Shown here: positions 10,976 through 22,000 of the stretch, piece by piece
How positions within the stretch are numbered: the first letter of the stretch is position 1
Layout of the letters: the number at the start of each line of letters is the position of its first letter
Assembly: GCA_030248215.1 (NCBI GenBank)
Contig: JASANG010000957.1
Coordinates: 186,001 to 250,000, forward strand
Length of the DNA: 64,000 bases
Source: Enoplolaimus lenunculus
Taxonomy: Eukaryota; Nematoda; Enoplea; Enoplida; Thoracostomopsidae
Direction of reading: 5' to 3'
Notes under the pieces: generated by a model
What the model was told of the DNA's origin: nothing
Databases searched by the model: none
The model's input: the letters and a program-made list of their open reading frames with translations, nothing else
Translations under genes and position numbers: made by a program

Positions 10976-12370
10976 AAAGTAACGTTTAGTATATATACTG
11001 AATATTAATAAACCTAATTTAAACCAGCATTAGCCACCAACTATCAAATTTTGTTCTTAGAAGAACAACGAGATAAAAGTTAGAAATAGAATAACGCCTA
11101 AAATCGTCGAGTTTAAACATTTGAATCATTTATATAGTGAATGAAACTCGTTCAAACTGAGGCAAAAATTAAGCATATTTTCTCTTTTTTCGACCAGAAT
11201 TAATGTTTTCAAATTATTTCTACTGGTCGACCCTGTCACTAACGATATTAATCAACCAGCAGCAGTCTAAATTTAAGTAAAATATTACTTTTTATAGTTA
11301 TCATTTACGCATAGTTTTATCTTTATATATATTTTTTGTAAGTAAATTTATGCAATTAATATTAATTATTGAGTTGATTGCATTATATTGCAATTTTGTG
11401 CAATTTCACATTGGTTTTTGCGGCATGAAAAATGTGTTTGAATCAAAAAAATGTCATTAATTTATTACTTTTTTTGGTAAATTTGTAGTTTATTTTTTTC
11501 TCACTTTTAATACTTTGATGCGGGTTTGATTTTTAAAATTAATTGACCACAACATTTGATTTCACTATAGTCTGATCAATCTTTTACTAGTATTACGCCG
11601 GCAATTGTTTCAAATTTTCTCTTGTCTTGAGGGAGCTATACCGTTTACGGAATTTATTTATTGGGATAGTAAGTTTTGAATTGGCAATTTTTTGGGGGTT
11701 CGAAGTCGCTGAAATTAATTTAAGTTTAGTCTGGCAAAGGCTAATATATATTTATATGTAAAGGTTTAAAACAAACCTACTTTATGCCCCTGCAAAGTTA
11801 TTCATGATGATTTTTGTTAAGGTTAAAACTCGTTTTAGTACATTTTTCACTTAGAAATACAATTTTTGTCACAATTAGAGCGTTTCGTATAGTTTTAAGA
11901 TCAGTATTTTGTAGGGAAAATTTTTTGAATCGACCAGGTTTTTATTGACAAGTCTAGTAAACTGTCTATGTAACAGACTAATAAATTTGTGAAATTACGC
12001 GAGTTTCGACTGAAAACTAAAAGTGAAACTTATTTTTAAAAATGAAAAATGAAAAAAAACAACCATTAAACGCTCATAAACTTGACTTTGTTGTACCAAC
12101 CGGCAGATATTAAACAGTTTCGTTGTTATATATTTTGTTAATTTCTCAAAAATTTGATTTTATTAATAGTTTCAATTTAGGAAATGAAAAAGTTAAATTT
12201 AGGACGTAGGTTTTTTGCTTAATTTTTGTTTTTCCGCATTTCGGCCGCATTTTAGGAATTTTAATCTATTTTGTAATGTTTGATATGTTCTACCATTATT
12301 TTATAACGTTGATTCCAGAGTAATCAGTAGGAAAGTTAGGTTTAATTTTGTTTTGACGATTAGGCCACGT
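10976..12370. other. AT-rich intergenic stretch
   Basis: Very AT-rich, with many short TTTT/AAAA runs; no ORF, exon-like segment or recognised repeat family. Confidence 0.7.
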
Positions 12371-12397
12371 TTGCAATACTGAAACCTATTTTTGTTC

Positions 12398-12606
12398 GAG
12401 GCTGAAATGCAGTAAATATTGCAAACTAATTGTTATACTTAGGCTAATACTTAGTTTTAGACTAATCATTACGTTGAAGCTTAGGTTTAGGCGTATGAAT
12501 ATGCTTTTATACTGTTTCGCCCCTAAACGTAACGATGGGCATAGTTGTTAAACCAGCAGTTTAGGCTTTAGATTATGGGTTTGAACCGTTACGCCCCTAA
12601 AAGTAA
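12398..12606. mobile_element. Telomere-hexamer MITE, type 2, degraded
   Basis: Degenerate TTAGGC-like hexamers with AATATGC and a CGCCCCTAAA(A/C)GTAAC motif (an inner end of type 2) occur twice. The boundaries are uncertain. Confidence 0.4.
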
Positions 12607-12787
12607 CCACAATTTTGGTTTCGTAGCACAAACTTAACAATCAGAATTTTGCAATAATTCTTAAATTCGGAATTTAATATTTTGATTAAAATTAATTTTT
12701 AATGGATGTTAAAATTTTAAAACAACTGAAAGAAAATTTCGCTAGTGAGTTAGTTATTTTTGAATTAATATTATTATTATTAAGCAT

Positions 12788-12964
12788 TAACTCAATATAA
12801 GTTGTGTTGATTCTCAGTCTGAGTTGAGCTGATTTTCGCTGAGTTGATTAATTAACTCGGAATGAGTTGAATTGAATCACAACGCTGAATTCTGATAGTC
12901 CTAACTCAGATTGAGTGATTTAACTCATTCTGAGTTAAAATCAACTCACTGAAATTTGCAGTGA
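12788..12964. mobile_element. Palindromic AGTTGATT MITE, partial
   Basis: AACTCAATATAAGTTGTG to CTGAAATTTGCAGTG. Confidence 0.7.
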
Positions 12965-13075
12965 TGAAGGCTAAAGTTTTTACTACATTTTGGTTTAAAA
13001 CGTCAGCGAAGGTTCTCAGGAATAAGATTGTTCCGTTGCTTATATGCGGTAAGATGAGTAGTGTACCTTTAATAG

Positions 13076-13436
13076 CATGGTACAGCCAGATGTCTGCCTC
13101 CGGCTCTGGCTTCGGCAGAAACGCGACCTTCGGCTCCGGCTCCGGTTGAACTTTTGCCGGAAGTTCGGTAATTTCGGTAGTAAAACTTTGCGTAGTTTTA
13201 CAAAATTTAGGAGTTTGGCGCGTTTCGTTTTAACTATAAACACAATTTTTGAGGAAAAATTGCCAATATTCCATAAATCATACGCATGAAATCAAACTAT
13301 TTAACAACACATTACAGAAATTTGCTTAAATTAACAAATTAAACATCATTTTAACTGCCAAATTTCGCCTCACCTCCGGTTCCGGCAAGTTTTGTTGACC
13401 TCAGGCTTCGGTATTTTACAGCTCCTGTTGCACCCT
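13076..13436. mobile_element. hAT-like CCGGAGG MITE, reverse
   Basis: TGGTACAGCCAGATGTCTGC and CTCCTGTTGCACCCTG; CACCTCCGGTTCCGGCAAG inside. ORFs rich in Arg or Ser/Gly here come from the CTCCGG words. Confidence 0.7.
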
Positions 13437-13629
13437 GGTGAATACCAGAAAGATTGAGATGATTAGGAATTATTTTCCAAAATGTTTCAGTCTTCCAGAA
13501 TGGTCGTTTCATCTGGTTCAAAATGTTTAAAATTACTTGTGTGCGACTTAAAAATTAGTTTTATTTGAAATCTGGTTTTATTTAAAATTTTACATTTGCT
13601 TTAACCTTCTTCGAATTTCAATTAGTTAA

Positions 13630-13895
13630 CCCTTTCTCGCATGAATATTTTCTATTTCATCTGAGACCTACATTTACACTAAGATTCGAATCAAATCGAT
13701 TTGAGTGGGCGATATTTGAAATCACCACTCTGCAATATAAGCTTGACGCTCGAACTTACAGGTGCCCTCATTTCTTGTTGTTATTTAGTACTGCGTATAC
13801 GTGTTGCAAATGTTAAACTCTGTGTACTGTATATTCGTTAATGTATACACATTGCGATGAGTTGCTCATAGTGGACTCAGTGTGAAAAAGAATTA
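13630..13895. mobile_element. piggyBac-like tRNA-bodied MITE, diverged
   Basis: Preceded by TTAA (13626-13629), then CCCTTTCTCGCATGAATATT. The body is diverged and the right end decayed. Confidence 0.65.
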
Positions 13896-14292
13896 TGTGA
13901 CGGACCCTCAAAGTCAAAATAGCTCTCCGCCTCAGCGCTTATTAAAGCCTGTAGGACCACCGCTGGGGTGCCCGATCCACTCCACAAAGCCGGGCATATG
14001 AGGTACCCTGATCATATGAAAAACTCATCAAAATTGGACGAAACTTTTGAAAATAAAGTTTTCGCAAATAAAAAAAGTTTGGCTTTTTCCACCGTCGACA
14101 AAATCGTTTCAAGCCGAGCGAGCGACCTGCCAAATGCAATTTTAGCACTAAATCTTAATACAAAATTTGGGTTTGTGGCAGTCGGGTGCAAAAACGTTTC
14201 CTGGTTGCGACGATTTTCGATTCGTCTTTGACTCAGCGAGTTGAAGTCCGAACGCAAAACCAAGCCAATTATCACTACACAAAACGGGAAGT

Positions 14293-14485
14293 CAAATTGA
14301 CTCTCTCGCAAATAGGCTTTGCCTGACTACACAAACTGCGTCAAATTCGACTTCACCACAGTCGAAATCGATTCACTATGTCGCTCGTTTGACCCTGGCG
14401 GAGTAGAATTTGACTCAGTTTGTGTAGTCAAGAAAAGCCTATATACGACAGAGTCAATTTGACTCACCATTTTTAAAGTGTAGAA
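14293..14485. mobile_element. Palindromic GACTC MITE
   Basis: GTCAAATTGACTCTCTCGC to TTTGACTCACCATTTTTAAA. Confidence 0.75.
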
Positions 14486-14939
14486 TCAATACAGATTCGA
14501 GCCCTCCAAACTGTGGGGGGTACTGGGGGAAGGGGGGGTGGGGCTACGACGCCCTCTGGTCATCACATACTATTTGGCATGAAATAGGAGTGTTTTTGCA
14601 CCTTTACGAGCAAACGTGAGAAATCTCAAACTTCTACAGCGAAGCGAGCTAAAACCAGGCAAAATTGTTTTGAACAAAATTAAAAGTTTTATTAAAAATA
14701 TTTTAAAATTTGTTTTAAAGGGAACTTGTGGGTGAGGCAATATCCATTTAGGAAATGTGGGGGCCCAAAGCACGGCATAGGACAAACGATAGTGTCAGAA
14801 CCCAGAAATATCAAAAGGGTGCCGCCTGTCTCTCCCAGATATCCACCCTCATGAAAATTTTGCCATTATACGTGATATGTTTTAAAAATTAATAATAGCG
14901 CATGGAATTTTTGAGCCGCTGAATCCGGTAAACGGATAT

Positions 14940-15152
14940 GGTCCATGTAAAGATCAGGGGCTGAACGTTTTTCTGTGGGACTGCAATAGATTGCGCTTAA
15001 GATTTAGACTAATTTTTGGCTTGGCTTAGCTTTAGGCTTAGACTTAGGAATATGCTCATTCTTACGCTTTGGCTTAGGCTTAGGTTTAGACTTAGACTTA
15101 GGCTTAGGAATATGCTTATAATGATGTTCCGCCCTTGTTCTTTACATTGACC
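14940..15152. mobile_element. Telomere-hexamer MITE, type 1
   Basis: Ends GGTCCATGTAAAGATCAGGG and CTTTACATTGACC, with two TTAGGC blocks separated by the AATATGCTCATTCTTACGC spacer. Flanks ACGGATAT and ACGGACAG agree at 6 of 8 bases. Confidence 0.8.
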
Positions 15153-15154
15153 AC

Positions 15155-15543
15155 GGACAGTAAAAAAGTAACGGAAACGAAAAACGGATATTTTAGTGTA
15201 TGTATAATGTGTTAAACTTATTTTATTTTTCTATCAATACAATTGAAATATGCAAATATGTACCATGATTAGTTAAGATTTATAGAAACCTTAGCGAATT
15301 CACCCAAACCTCTTAAGAATGTGGATCAATTTTGTTATTTTTATTTCGAACGAAACAGTTGTAGTGTGACTGTGTTGAAAAACTGAGTTGAATTTTCAAT
15401 TAATATTCAAGTAAGCATAAGCATAACAGAATTTCCGGTATTTCTATAACAAAAATGAAACCAGACCCTTAACATTTTTGCCGGAACCGCGAAACGAACA
15501 CCGATTTTTAACGGAAACGGGAACAGGTATCCGGTTACACCCC
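15155..15543. mobile_element. hAT-like AACGGAAAC MITE
   Basis: Starts in AAGTAACGGAAACGAAAAAC and ends GGTATCCGGTTACACCCCGG. Similar decayed copies lie at about 10370-10620, 28817-29135 and 48547-48670. Confidence 0.55.
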
Positions 15544-15616
15544 GGTATGTTAAAATAAGTCGCATCGAAATCGTACTGTTTCTTTCAGTATTGGCCAGTG
15601 GTATAAGCATGTTTCA

Positions 15617-15762
15617 AAGCCTAAGCTTAAGCGTAAGAACAAGCTTATGCCTAAAGCCTATGCCTGTAATTTAAGCATAATCAAAAAGTTAAATTTAAAG
15701 CTTAGGCTTACTCTATTGCAATCTTGCAGAAAAACGTTCCGCACCTGATCTTTACATCGACT
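15617..15762. mobile_element. Telomere-hexamer MITE, type 1, left end lost
   Basis: Hexamer block in CCTAAG orientation, the conserved inner segment TCTATTGCAATCTTGCAG, then the end AAACGTTCCGCACCTGATC with TTTACATCGAC. Confidence 0.65.
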
Positions 15763-16254
15763 CGTCTATTGACATGAAATTTGGCCATCATTCCAGCATT
15801 AAAGTTCACTTTCGCGAATTGTTCACTTGCTTTAGCAGTCAGCTATACTAATCTGTATGATCGCACATAAGTCAAGCTTGATATGGAGATAAAACTCGCT
15901 AAAAACGTGACGAATCTTCTCTTTAATCATAATTTTTAAATTTTCTCTAAAGAATTAACGATAATTTTATCATAATTCAATTCTAAAAAAATATTTCATT
16001 TATACAAAATTAATAAAATACCAGAATTCTGACGGATTATTTGTATTTAAAGTTTTTTTATATTTTACAGTATAGTTTTTACACATTTAGCACAGTTTCC
16101 AAATGAATTAATAGCCAGTGGCAGATCGAAAACGGTCCAACATACCTGTAAGCATGTGAGACATGCTGTCCTAGTGCATATGCAATAAATGCAATGCACA
16201 TTGTGGTGTACGGTCGGCACATATAGTCGACGAAAAAGGCAGTTGGAGAGGCGG

Positions 16255-16328
16255 GCTGCGTAGCGCAGTGGTAGAGTGCTCGCTTAAGGAGCCATAGGCT
16301 GAAAGTTCGATCCCCGCTCAAGCCCGCT
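16255..16328 (+). tRNA. tRNA-like sequence (probable tRNA pseudogene)
   Basis: The sequence has an A box (TAGCGCAGTGGTAGAGTGC), an anticodon-like hairpin GCTC-GCTTAAG-GAGC, a B box (AGTTCGATCCC), a T run after it, and outer GCGGGCT/AGCCCGC pairing. The acceptor and T stems do not fit a standard cloverleaf because the T stem is mismatched, so it is better read as tRNA-derived than as a working tRNA. The pairing arms extend outwards into GCAGTTGGA and TCCAGCTGC, making a stem of about 20 bp around it. Confidence 0.45.
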
Positions 16329-16734
16329 TTTCCAGCTGCTTGGTAGAAAGGTCTGATGTCCTTGGTTCCTACCTAGACTGACAATACCTACGGTCAGCCC
16401 GTGACCTTTACATGTGCCAAATTTCCTGTAAAAATATTAACTGCCTATGTTTCGTTTGAAATGAGAATCGCTTGAAAGAATTCGCTAGTCCGTTTTTGAC
16501 TCAATCTAAATGTTCGCTTTTAGGAGCTGCTTGTTAAATTATTCTGTGTATACACTCAACGCGTTCGGGTCACAAGGATGTCAGCTAATATCGGGCTATT
16601 TTTCTCCGCACTGGCATTTCCCAAGGCTATTTTTTCCTAAGAGTATAGGGCACCTTACTGGGTATCTTTCTGCTGAAAGTAAACCATAATAGACCTTTCT
16701 GATGGGAAAATGCACGACGGAAATGTGCAACTAT

Positions 16735-16925
16735 GAGACAATACTCATTCTCATATCAAGTTGACTCTGAGCACTAATGCACACTGTGAGCAACAATATA
16801 ACTACGCGTATGAGCAGTGCAAAATCTCTACAAGACGAGCTCCTAGAATAATGGCGATAGTAAACGCCGCCCAGCCTTGTCTGTGAAGTTTGAATCCTAA
16901 CATAATAGTAGGTCTCAGATTAAGC
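16735..16925. mobile_element. piggyBac-like tRNA-bodied MITE, fragment
   Basis: Opposite orientation. Retains CACTGTGAGCAACAATATA, GACGAGCTCCTAGAATAATG and GTAGGTCTCAGATTAA; both ends are lost. Confidence 0.5.
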
Positions 16926-16934
16926 CTTAGCGTT

Positions 16935-17261
16935 TAAAAATGTTTTCCTAAGCATAAGCCTAAGCCTAAGCAAAAAGATGCCATCTAGAATTTAAACCTA
17001 CTCTTTTATAGGCCCACCGGAAACCTGGACGCCCCTTAAAGTAACATGCGCCAACATGCCCATGTACAAATAACGGGCGGAACGTTTTTCTGTGGGATTA
17101 GAATAAAAAAGCTTAAGCTAAAGACTCATTTTTTGCTTGGCTTAAGCTCAGGCTTAGACTAAGGAATAAACTTATTCTTGCGCTTAGGCTTTAGGCTTAA
17201 GGTTATGCTTCGGAATAAGCTTGTATTATATACTGTTCAGACCTTGTTCTTTACATAGGTC
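16935..17261. mobile_element. Two abutting telomere-hexamer MITEs (type 2 fragment, type 1)
   Basis: 16935-17048 is the right part of a type-2 copy (CCTAAGCC units, then ACGCCCCTTAAAGTAACATG). About ten bases later a type-1 copy begins (17057, TGCCCATGTACAAATAACGG) and ends at 17261 with CTTTACATAGGTC. Confidence 0.65.
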
Positions 17262-17616
17262 AACACGTGTAACTTTGTTTGTCTTTCTGAGCAATAAATG
17301 CGAGCCAAAATGGTGCCAGTTTTGTCGGTTTTCGCCTGGTCAACGTTTGCCTAAAAGTGGTCGGATTTCGAAAACTTTAGAACATTTCATTGTGCTTCTA
17401 TTAATTCGATATCCATCGATTCAATTTCAGAAATTGCTATTTTTGATAAATTGTTCGACTATGAAAATTTTGTTAATTTTTGAAACGTTTGTACCGAAGT
17501 AATCAAATTTGACCGTAATTTCTACCAATTTTTTGATATTTCAAATGATTTCTTGTATTTACGTAAATTTCTGCAAAGACAAATGCATTGTAGTTCATTT
17601 TTTCGAAACTTATTTC

Positions 17617-17830
17617 GGCCCCTGTATAGAACAGGGTCGAACAGTAGTATAAGCATATTCCTAAGCCTAAGAATAAGCCTAAGTCTAAGCCTAAGCGTAT
17701 AGATGAGCCTATTCCTAAGCCTAAGAATAAACCTAAGCCTGAGCCTAAGCAAAAAAAATAGTCTAAAGCTTAAACTGGCTCTATTATAGCCCCTCCGGAA
17801 AACGATTAGACCCTGTTCTGTACATGGACC
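17617..17830. mobile_element. Telomere-hexamer MITE, type 3, with perfect 8-bp duplication
   Basis: The left end GGCCCCTGTATAGAACAGGG pairs with the right end CCCTGTTCTGTACATGGACC. CCTAAG hexamers lie in two blocks. Both sides are flanked by CTTATTTC (17609-17616 and 17831-17838), a perfect 8-bp target duplication. Confidence 0.9.
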
Positions 17831-17905
17831 CTTATTTCTATTTATGCATAGGTGTTACACTATTTAGAGAATACGGTTGCTAATCGTTAACTAATTGCTA
17901 AATTT

Positions 17906-18429
17906 GGCCCATGTAAAGATCAGAAGCGGAACATTTTTACCATGGGACTGCAATATAGTAAGCATAATCTTTAGACTATTTGTTTCGTTTAGGCTTTAGG
18001 TTTAGCTACAACTCATTCTTTACACTGATCCTCAGGTTTAAGATTAGGAATTTAATAGGGTACAACCGGAGGTCTGCCTCCGGCACCGACTCCGGTAGAA
18101 AATCGGCCTCCGGCTACGGTCGAATTTTTGCCGGAGGTTCCGGCAAGTTCGGTAGTACAATTTTGCATAATTTGGGAAAATTTATCTGTTTAGCGCGTTT
18201 CCCTTTACTTTTGTCACAATTTTCAGAAATTAATTTCCGAAATTTCGCAGAAAATTGACGTAAAACCAAATCAACTTAACAACATATTGCAGGTATTGGC
18301 TAAAAATAGCCATCATTTTTACTACCTAATTTCGCTTCACCTCCGGCTCTGGCTCCGGTATTTTTCACCTCCGGTTGAGCTCTGGGATTTACTTATAGTA
18401 CTACTACGGTCCTGTTCTTTACATTGTCC
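17906..18429. mobile_element. Telomere-hexamer MITE, type 1, interrupted by a hAT-like MITE
   Basis: Left end GGCCCATGTAAAGATCAG, right end CTTTACATTGTCC. Flanks CTAAATTT (17898-17905) and CTAAATCT (18430-18437) match at 7 of 8 bases. Inside, a CCGGAGG-type element (about 18055-18375) has inserted. Confidence 0.75.
18055..18375. mobile_element. hAT-like CCGGAGG MITE nested in a telomere-hexamer MITE
   Basis: Left end AGGGTACAACCGGAGGTCTG. The right end is the inverted CACCTCCGG...CACCTCCGGTTGAGCTCTG. Similar flanking 8-mers GAATTTAA and GGATTTAC. The host element continues on both sides. Confidence 0.65.
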
Positions 18430-18563
18430 CTAAATCTTAACGGTCTTTATATCAATTTGTATAAATTGATTATCAGTGCCTGGTCCAGATTTTTCTCTTG
18501 GAAGATGATGCTATTCGTGTTCCGAAATTTCACAATTCTAGACCGCGTCTTTAGCAATTTTTT

Positions 18564-18729
18564 GACACATGCAAAGATCACAGGCGGAACGTTTTTCTGT
18601 GGAACTAGAATAGAGTAAGCTTAAGGTTTTGAGTAACTTTTTTGCTTGGCTTAGGCTTAGGCTTTGGCTTAGGCTTAGGCTTAGGAATATGCTTATAATA
18701 CTGTTCCGCCCTTGTTCTTTACATTGGTT
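18564..18729. mobile_element. Telomere-hexamer MITE, type 1, with perfect 8-bp duplication
   Basis: Ends GACACATGCAAAGATCACAG and TTCTTTACATTGGTT with a short TTAGGC block. Flanks AATTTTTT at 18556-18563 and 18730-18737 are identical. Confidence 0.85.
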
Positions 18730-19069
18730 AATTTTTTAATATTTTAAGATTGACCAATTGTGCCGAACGAGGAAATTATCGCTAGAAAAACGCATTGTGA
18801 GCTTCGAATGAACTATTTATATAGCAGTTTTTAGCGCAGGCGGGCCAGTGTGGGTACAGTGCAACTTCCTCCTGCGGATTCACTACTTACTGAGCCAAGC
18901 TTGGGTTGTTTAGGCAAACAAAGTCCACACCGTTTGTTTTTTTGCAAAAATTGACACTTTATTGAAATTTGAACATTTTAAGTATAAATTTAAAATTTAA
19001 AAAAGTGAACACATAAGTTTGAAAATTATGGATTTTGTATCTTCATTTTATGTTCTTCAGTCGTAAACT

Positions 19070-22000
19070 TTAGTATCCAGGGGCAGTGCGAGGCGCAGGA
19101 CAGTGTCCACAGTCGCCAACTGGTCCAATTCCACCGGGCTCTCCACGTCGGCCTGGTCGGCCGTGTTGTCCAGGGCGTCCAACACCTCCTGAAACAAATA
19201 TGCAACAATAAAATTGACATAAAACAAAGGGTTTTCTTTTGGATCTCATTGGAACAATAAATTTCTTACTGTAACGTTACCGTAATCCAAAAAAATTATT
19301 GGTGCCAGAAACGTTTGCTAATTTTGAGATTTTTAGTCATTTTGAGATATACAAGTACTGGCCCATGTATAGAACAGGGCCGGAACAGTAGTATAAGCGC
19401 ATTCCTAAGCCTAAGCTTAAGCCTAAGCGAAAGAATGAGTTTATTCCGAAGCCTAAGCTTAGGCCTAAGCGAAAGAATGAGTTTATTCCTAAGCCTAAGC
19501 CTAAGCAAACTGCCCTGTTCTATACCATGGGCTTAAATAATTAACTGGTACCCACACCTTTTACAAATTTAAAGTAATTTGAACGAGAGTTATGAACTTT
19601 GAACTTTCGATCTGTGAGAATCGTTTTCAACTTAAGTTCAAAGTTGAATGAAACCAGATGTTGAAATACAGCAACACATTCAATGTCCGGTTGGCAAAAA
19701 CTTACCAACTGATCCAACTTCACCCATAGGACCATAGCTGCCTTGAAGTCCATTTCGACCAGGATTGCCTGGTTGACCTAGGATGCCTTGGTTACCTGGC
19801 TCTCCACGCAGTCCAGCAGGACCGCCTCGATTGACGACATTGCCATTCGGTCCCTAAAATTTAACAAACATTCAAGCAATATTGAGGTAATAAAAAAATT
19901 TTCAGTAAAAAAATTTCATCAAATGGGACGTTCACAATCATTTTGTTAACAGTGCCACAAAATCTCTTATTAGGCTTCGGCTTAGGCTTAGGCTTAGGCT
20001 TAGGCTGAAGCTTAGGCGTAAGCTTAGGCTTAGGCTTAGGCTGAGGCTTAGGCGTAGGCTTAGGCTTAGGCTTAGGCCAATGCTATCACCAGGTCATTTT
20101 GCTGTTTAAAAATCACTATGTACAATAAAACACGGCAAATGTTTAAGATTACCATCAAACGGCAAATAAATTTTCGCAGTATTCAAAACTCACTCGTGGT
20201 CCTTTTGCTCCAGGCGCGCCAGACTCACCAGGTGCGCCAGATGATCCTGGTGGGCCTCGACTTCCTTGCCTGCCAGGCATGCCTTGTGGTCCGGGATCAC
20301 CTTTGGGACCAGGCGATCCTCCTGGTCTAAAATGGAACCACAAAAATCGAGTATACAATTCCTGAAAATTTTTTCTATTTTAAACGCGAAATGATTGTTC
20401 GTTCCATAGAAATTGGAATCTGTTATGATTTTATGTTGTTTTAGACGTAGTAGATCTAGCGGAAGTAACTCAATTTTAGTAACAATTAATGTTGCGAAAT
20501 GTATTTTTAGTACTAAATCTTAATATATGTAAAATTGTGTCCCTAAAAACAAACTTGAAATCGAACCTGTTGTCAAGTGGACAGACCACGGAGGCTCAGC
20601 CAGCCCCCCTGATAAAATTTCGCCATCCACGACAATTTTCAACTTTGCTTGTAAAAGTAACAAAAATTCTTGTATGCCCCTTTTGAAAAAATAATTTTAG
20701 CACTCGTAGCAAGGTGAGTTGTCTTCAGGTCTGTGGGAAATCGGGATTTCTATATTTATACTGCAAATTTACGGCATATCAAAGCTGTATGTTTTAAGAA
20801 AATCATTAGAACAGTTTTCAAACTGAAAAAATAGCAAAAATACTTACCCTTGCGGACCAGGCTGGCCAGGAGGTCCAGTTGGGCAATTCATGCATGGTTG
20901 CGGTGGTTTCTTTGGTTCATCGACGCCTCCGTCTTCTCCTGGATAGCCATCTTCGCCTTTTGGACCTTGATCACCGTCGCGACCATCTTGACCTGGTTCA
21001 CCTGGCGCACCGACGTCGCCTTGTTGGCATGGGCAACCTGAAAACAATAGAAATCGTCAGCATTTAGGCATTTACTATTACTGCTTATTGCGTAATAGGT
21101 TAAGCAGTATTACACTCGCAACTGCAGGATTTCGTGAGCTGAAAAACCTAATACTAACTGGTAATACGTGCCATACACATTTAAGAATATGGGCCCACGT
21201 ATGTAACCATGCGAACTTACAAGCACCAATTCCGATACCAAGTCCGCCACCAACGCCGCCACCACCGAATCCTCCTCCTGTTCCGCCAAATCCACCGGAG
21301 CCAACTCCAAAGCCACCACCTCCCGATCCTCCTCCGAGACCTCCTGTCCCACGGCCAAATCCTCCTGCACCTGTACCAGGTCGACCGAACCCCCCGCGAC
21401 CTGAACCGCCACCTCTTGCATACCCTTGGCTACCGCCACCGCCACCGCCACCGCCACCGCCACCGCCACCGCCACCGCCACCGCCACCATAGAATTGTCC
21501 AAACAGCCAAGCAGACCGCTCGACACGTGTGTTTTGGTCAATTGTTTCAGCGTCACTTTTTGCCGTATTGTCACCAAGATTGATCATTTCGTTATACATA
21601 TCACGTGAACGACTCTACAAAAACAACAACAACAATAAAATAATAATAATAATAATAATCATAATAATTATAATAAAAAAATTATAATAGTAAAGCAACG
21701 AACGGAATACACAAAAAACAATATAACAAACAAAACGCAATGACAGCAAAAATATACACAAGGACAAATAACAAAATGTAATAATGACCGATTTGCGGTG
21801 GAACCATGTATGTACAGAAATGCTACCAAACATTAAGGGTGAATATATGCTTAAACCCAGTGCCGGAGCAGGCAGGGGTGGCGGCTCCCCCCAAATTCCA
21901 GTATGGCTGCCCCCAAACTCGCGAGCGAAGCAAGCGATAAGCGAGACGCATTTTAAAACTTAAGCGGTTTTTGTTTCAACCGGTTAGGGTGGGGGCCCTT

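Noticed and set aside
21088-21583. Plus-strand Pro- and His/Arg-rich frames
   Set aside because: Antisense shadows of the Gly-rich collagen exon 2, which is supported by splice sites and family motifs.
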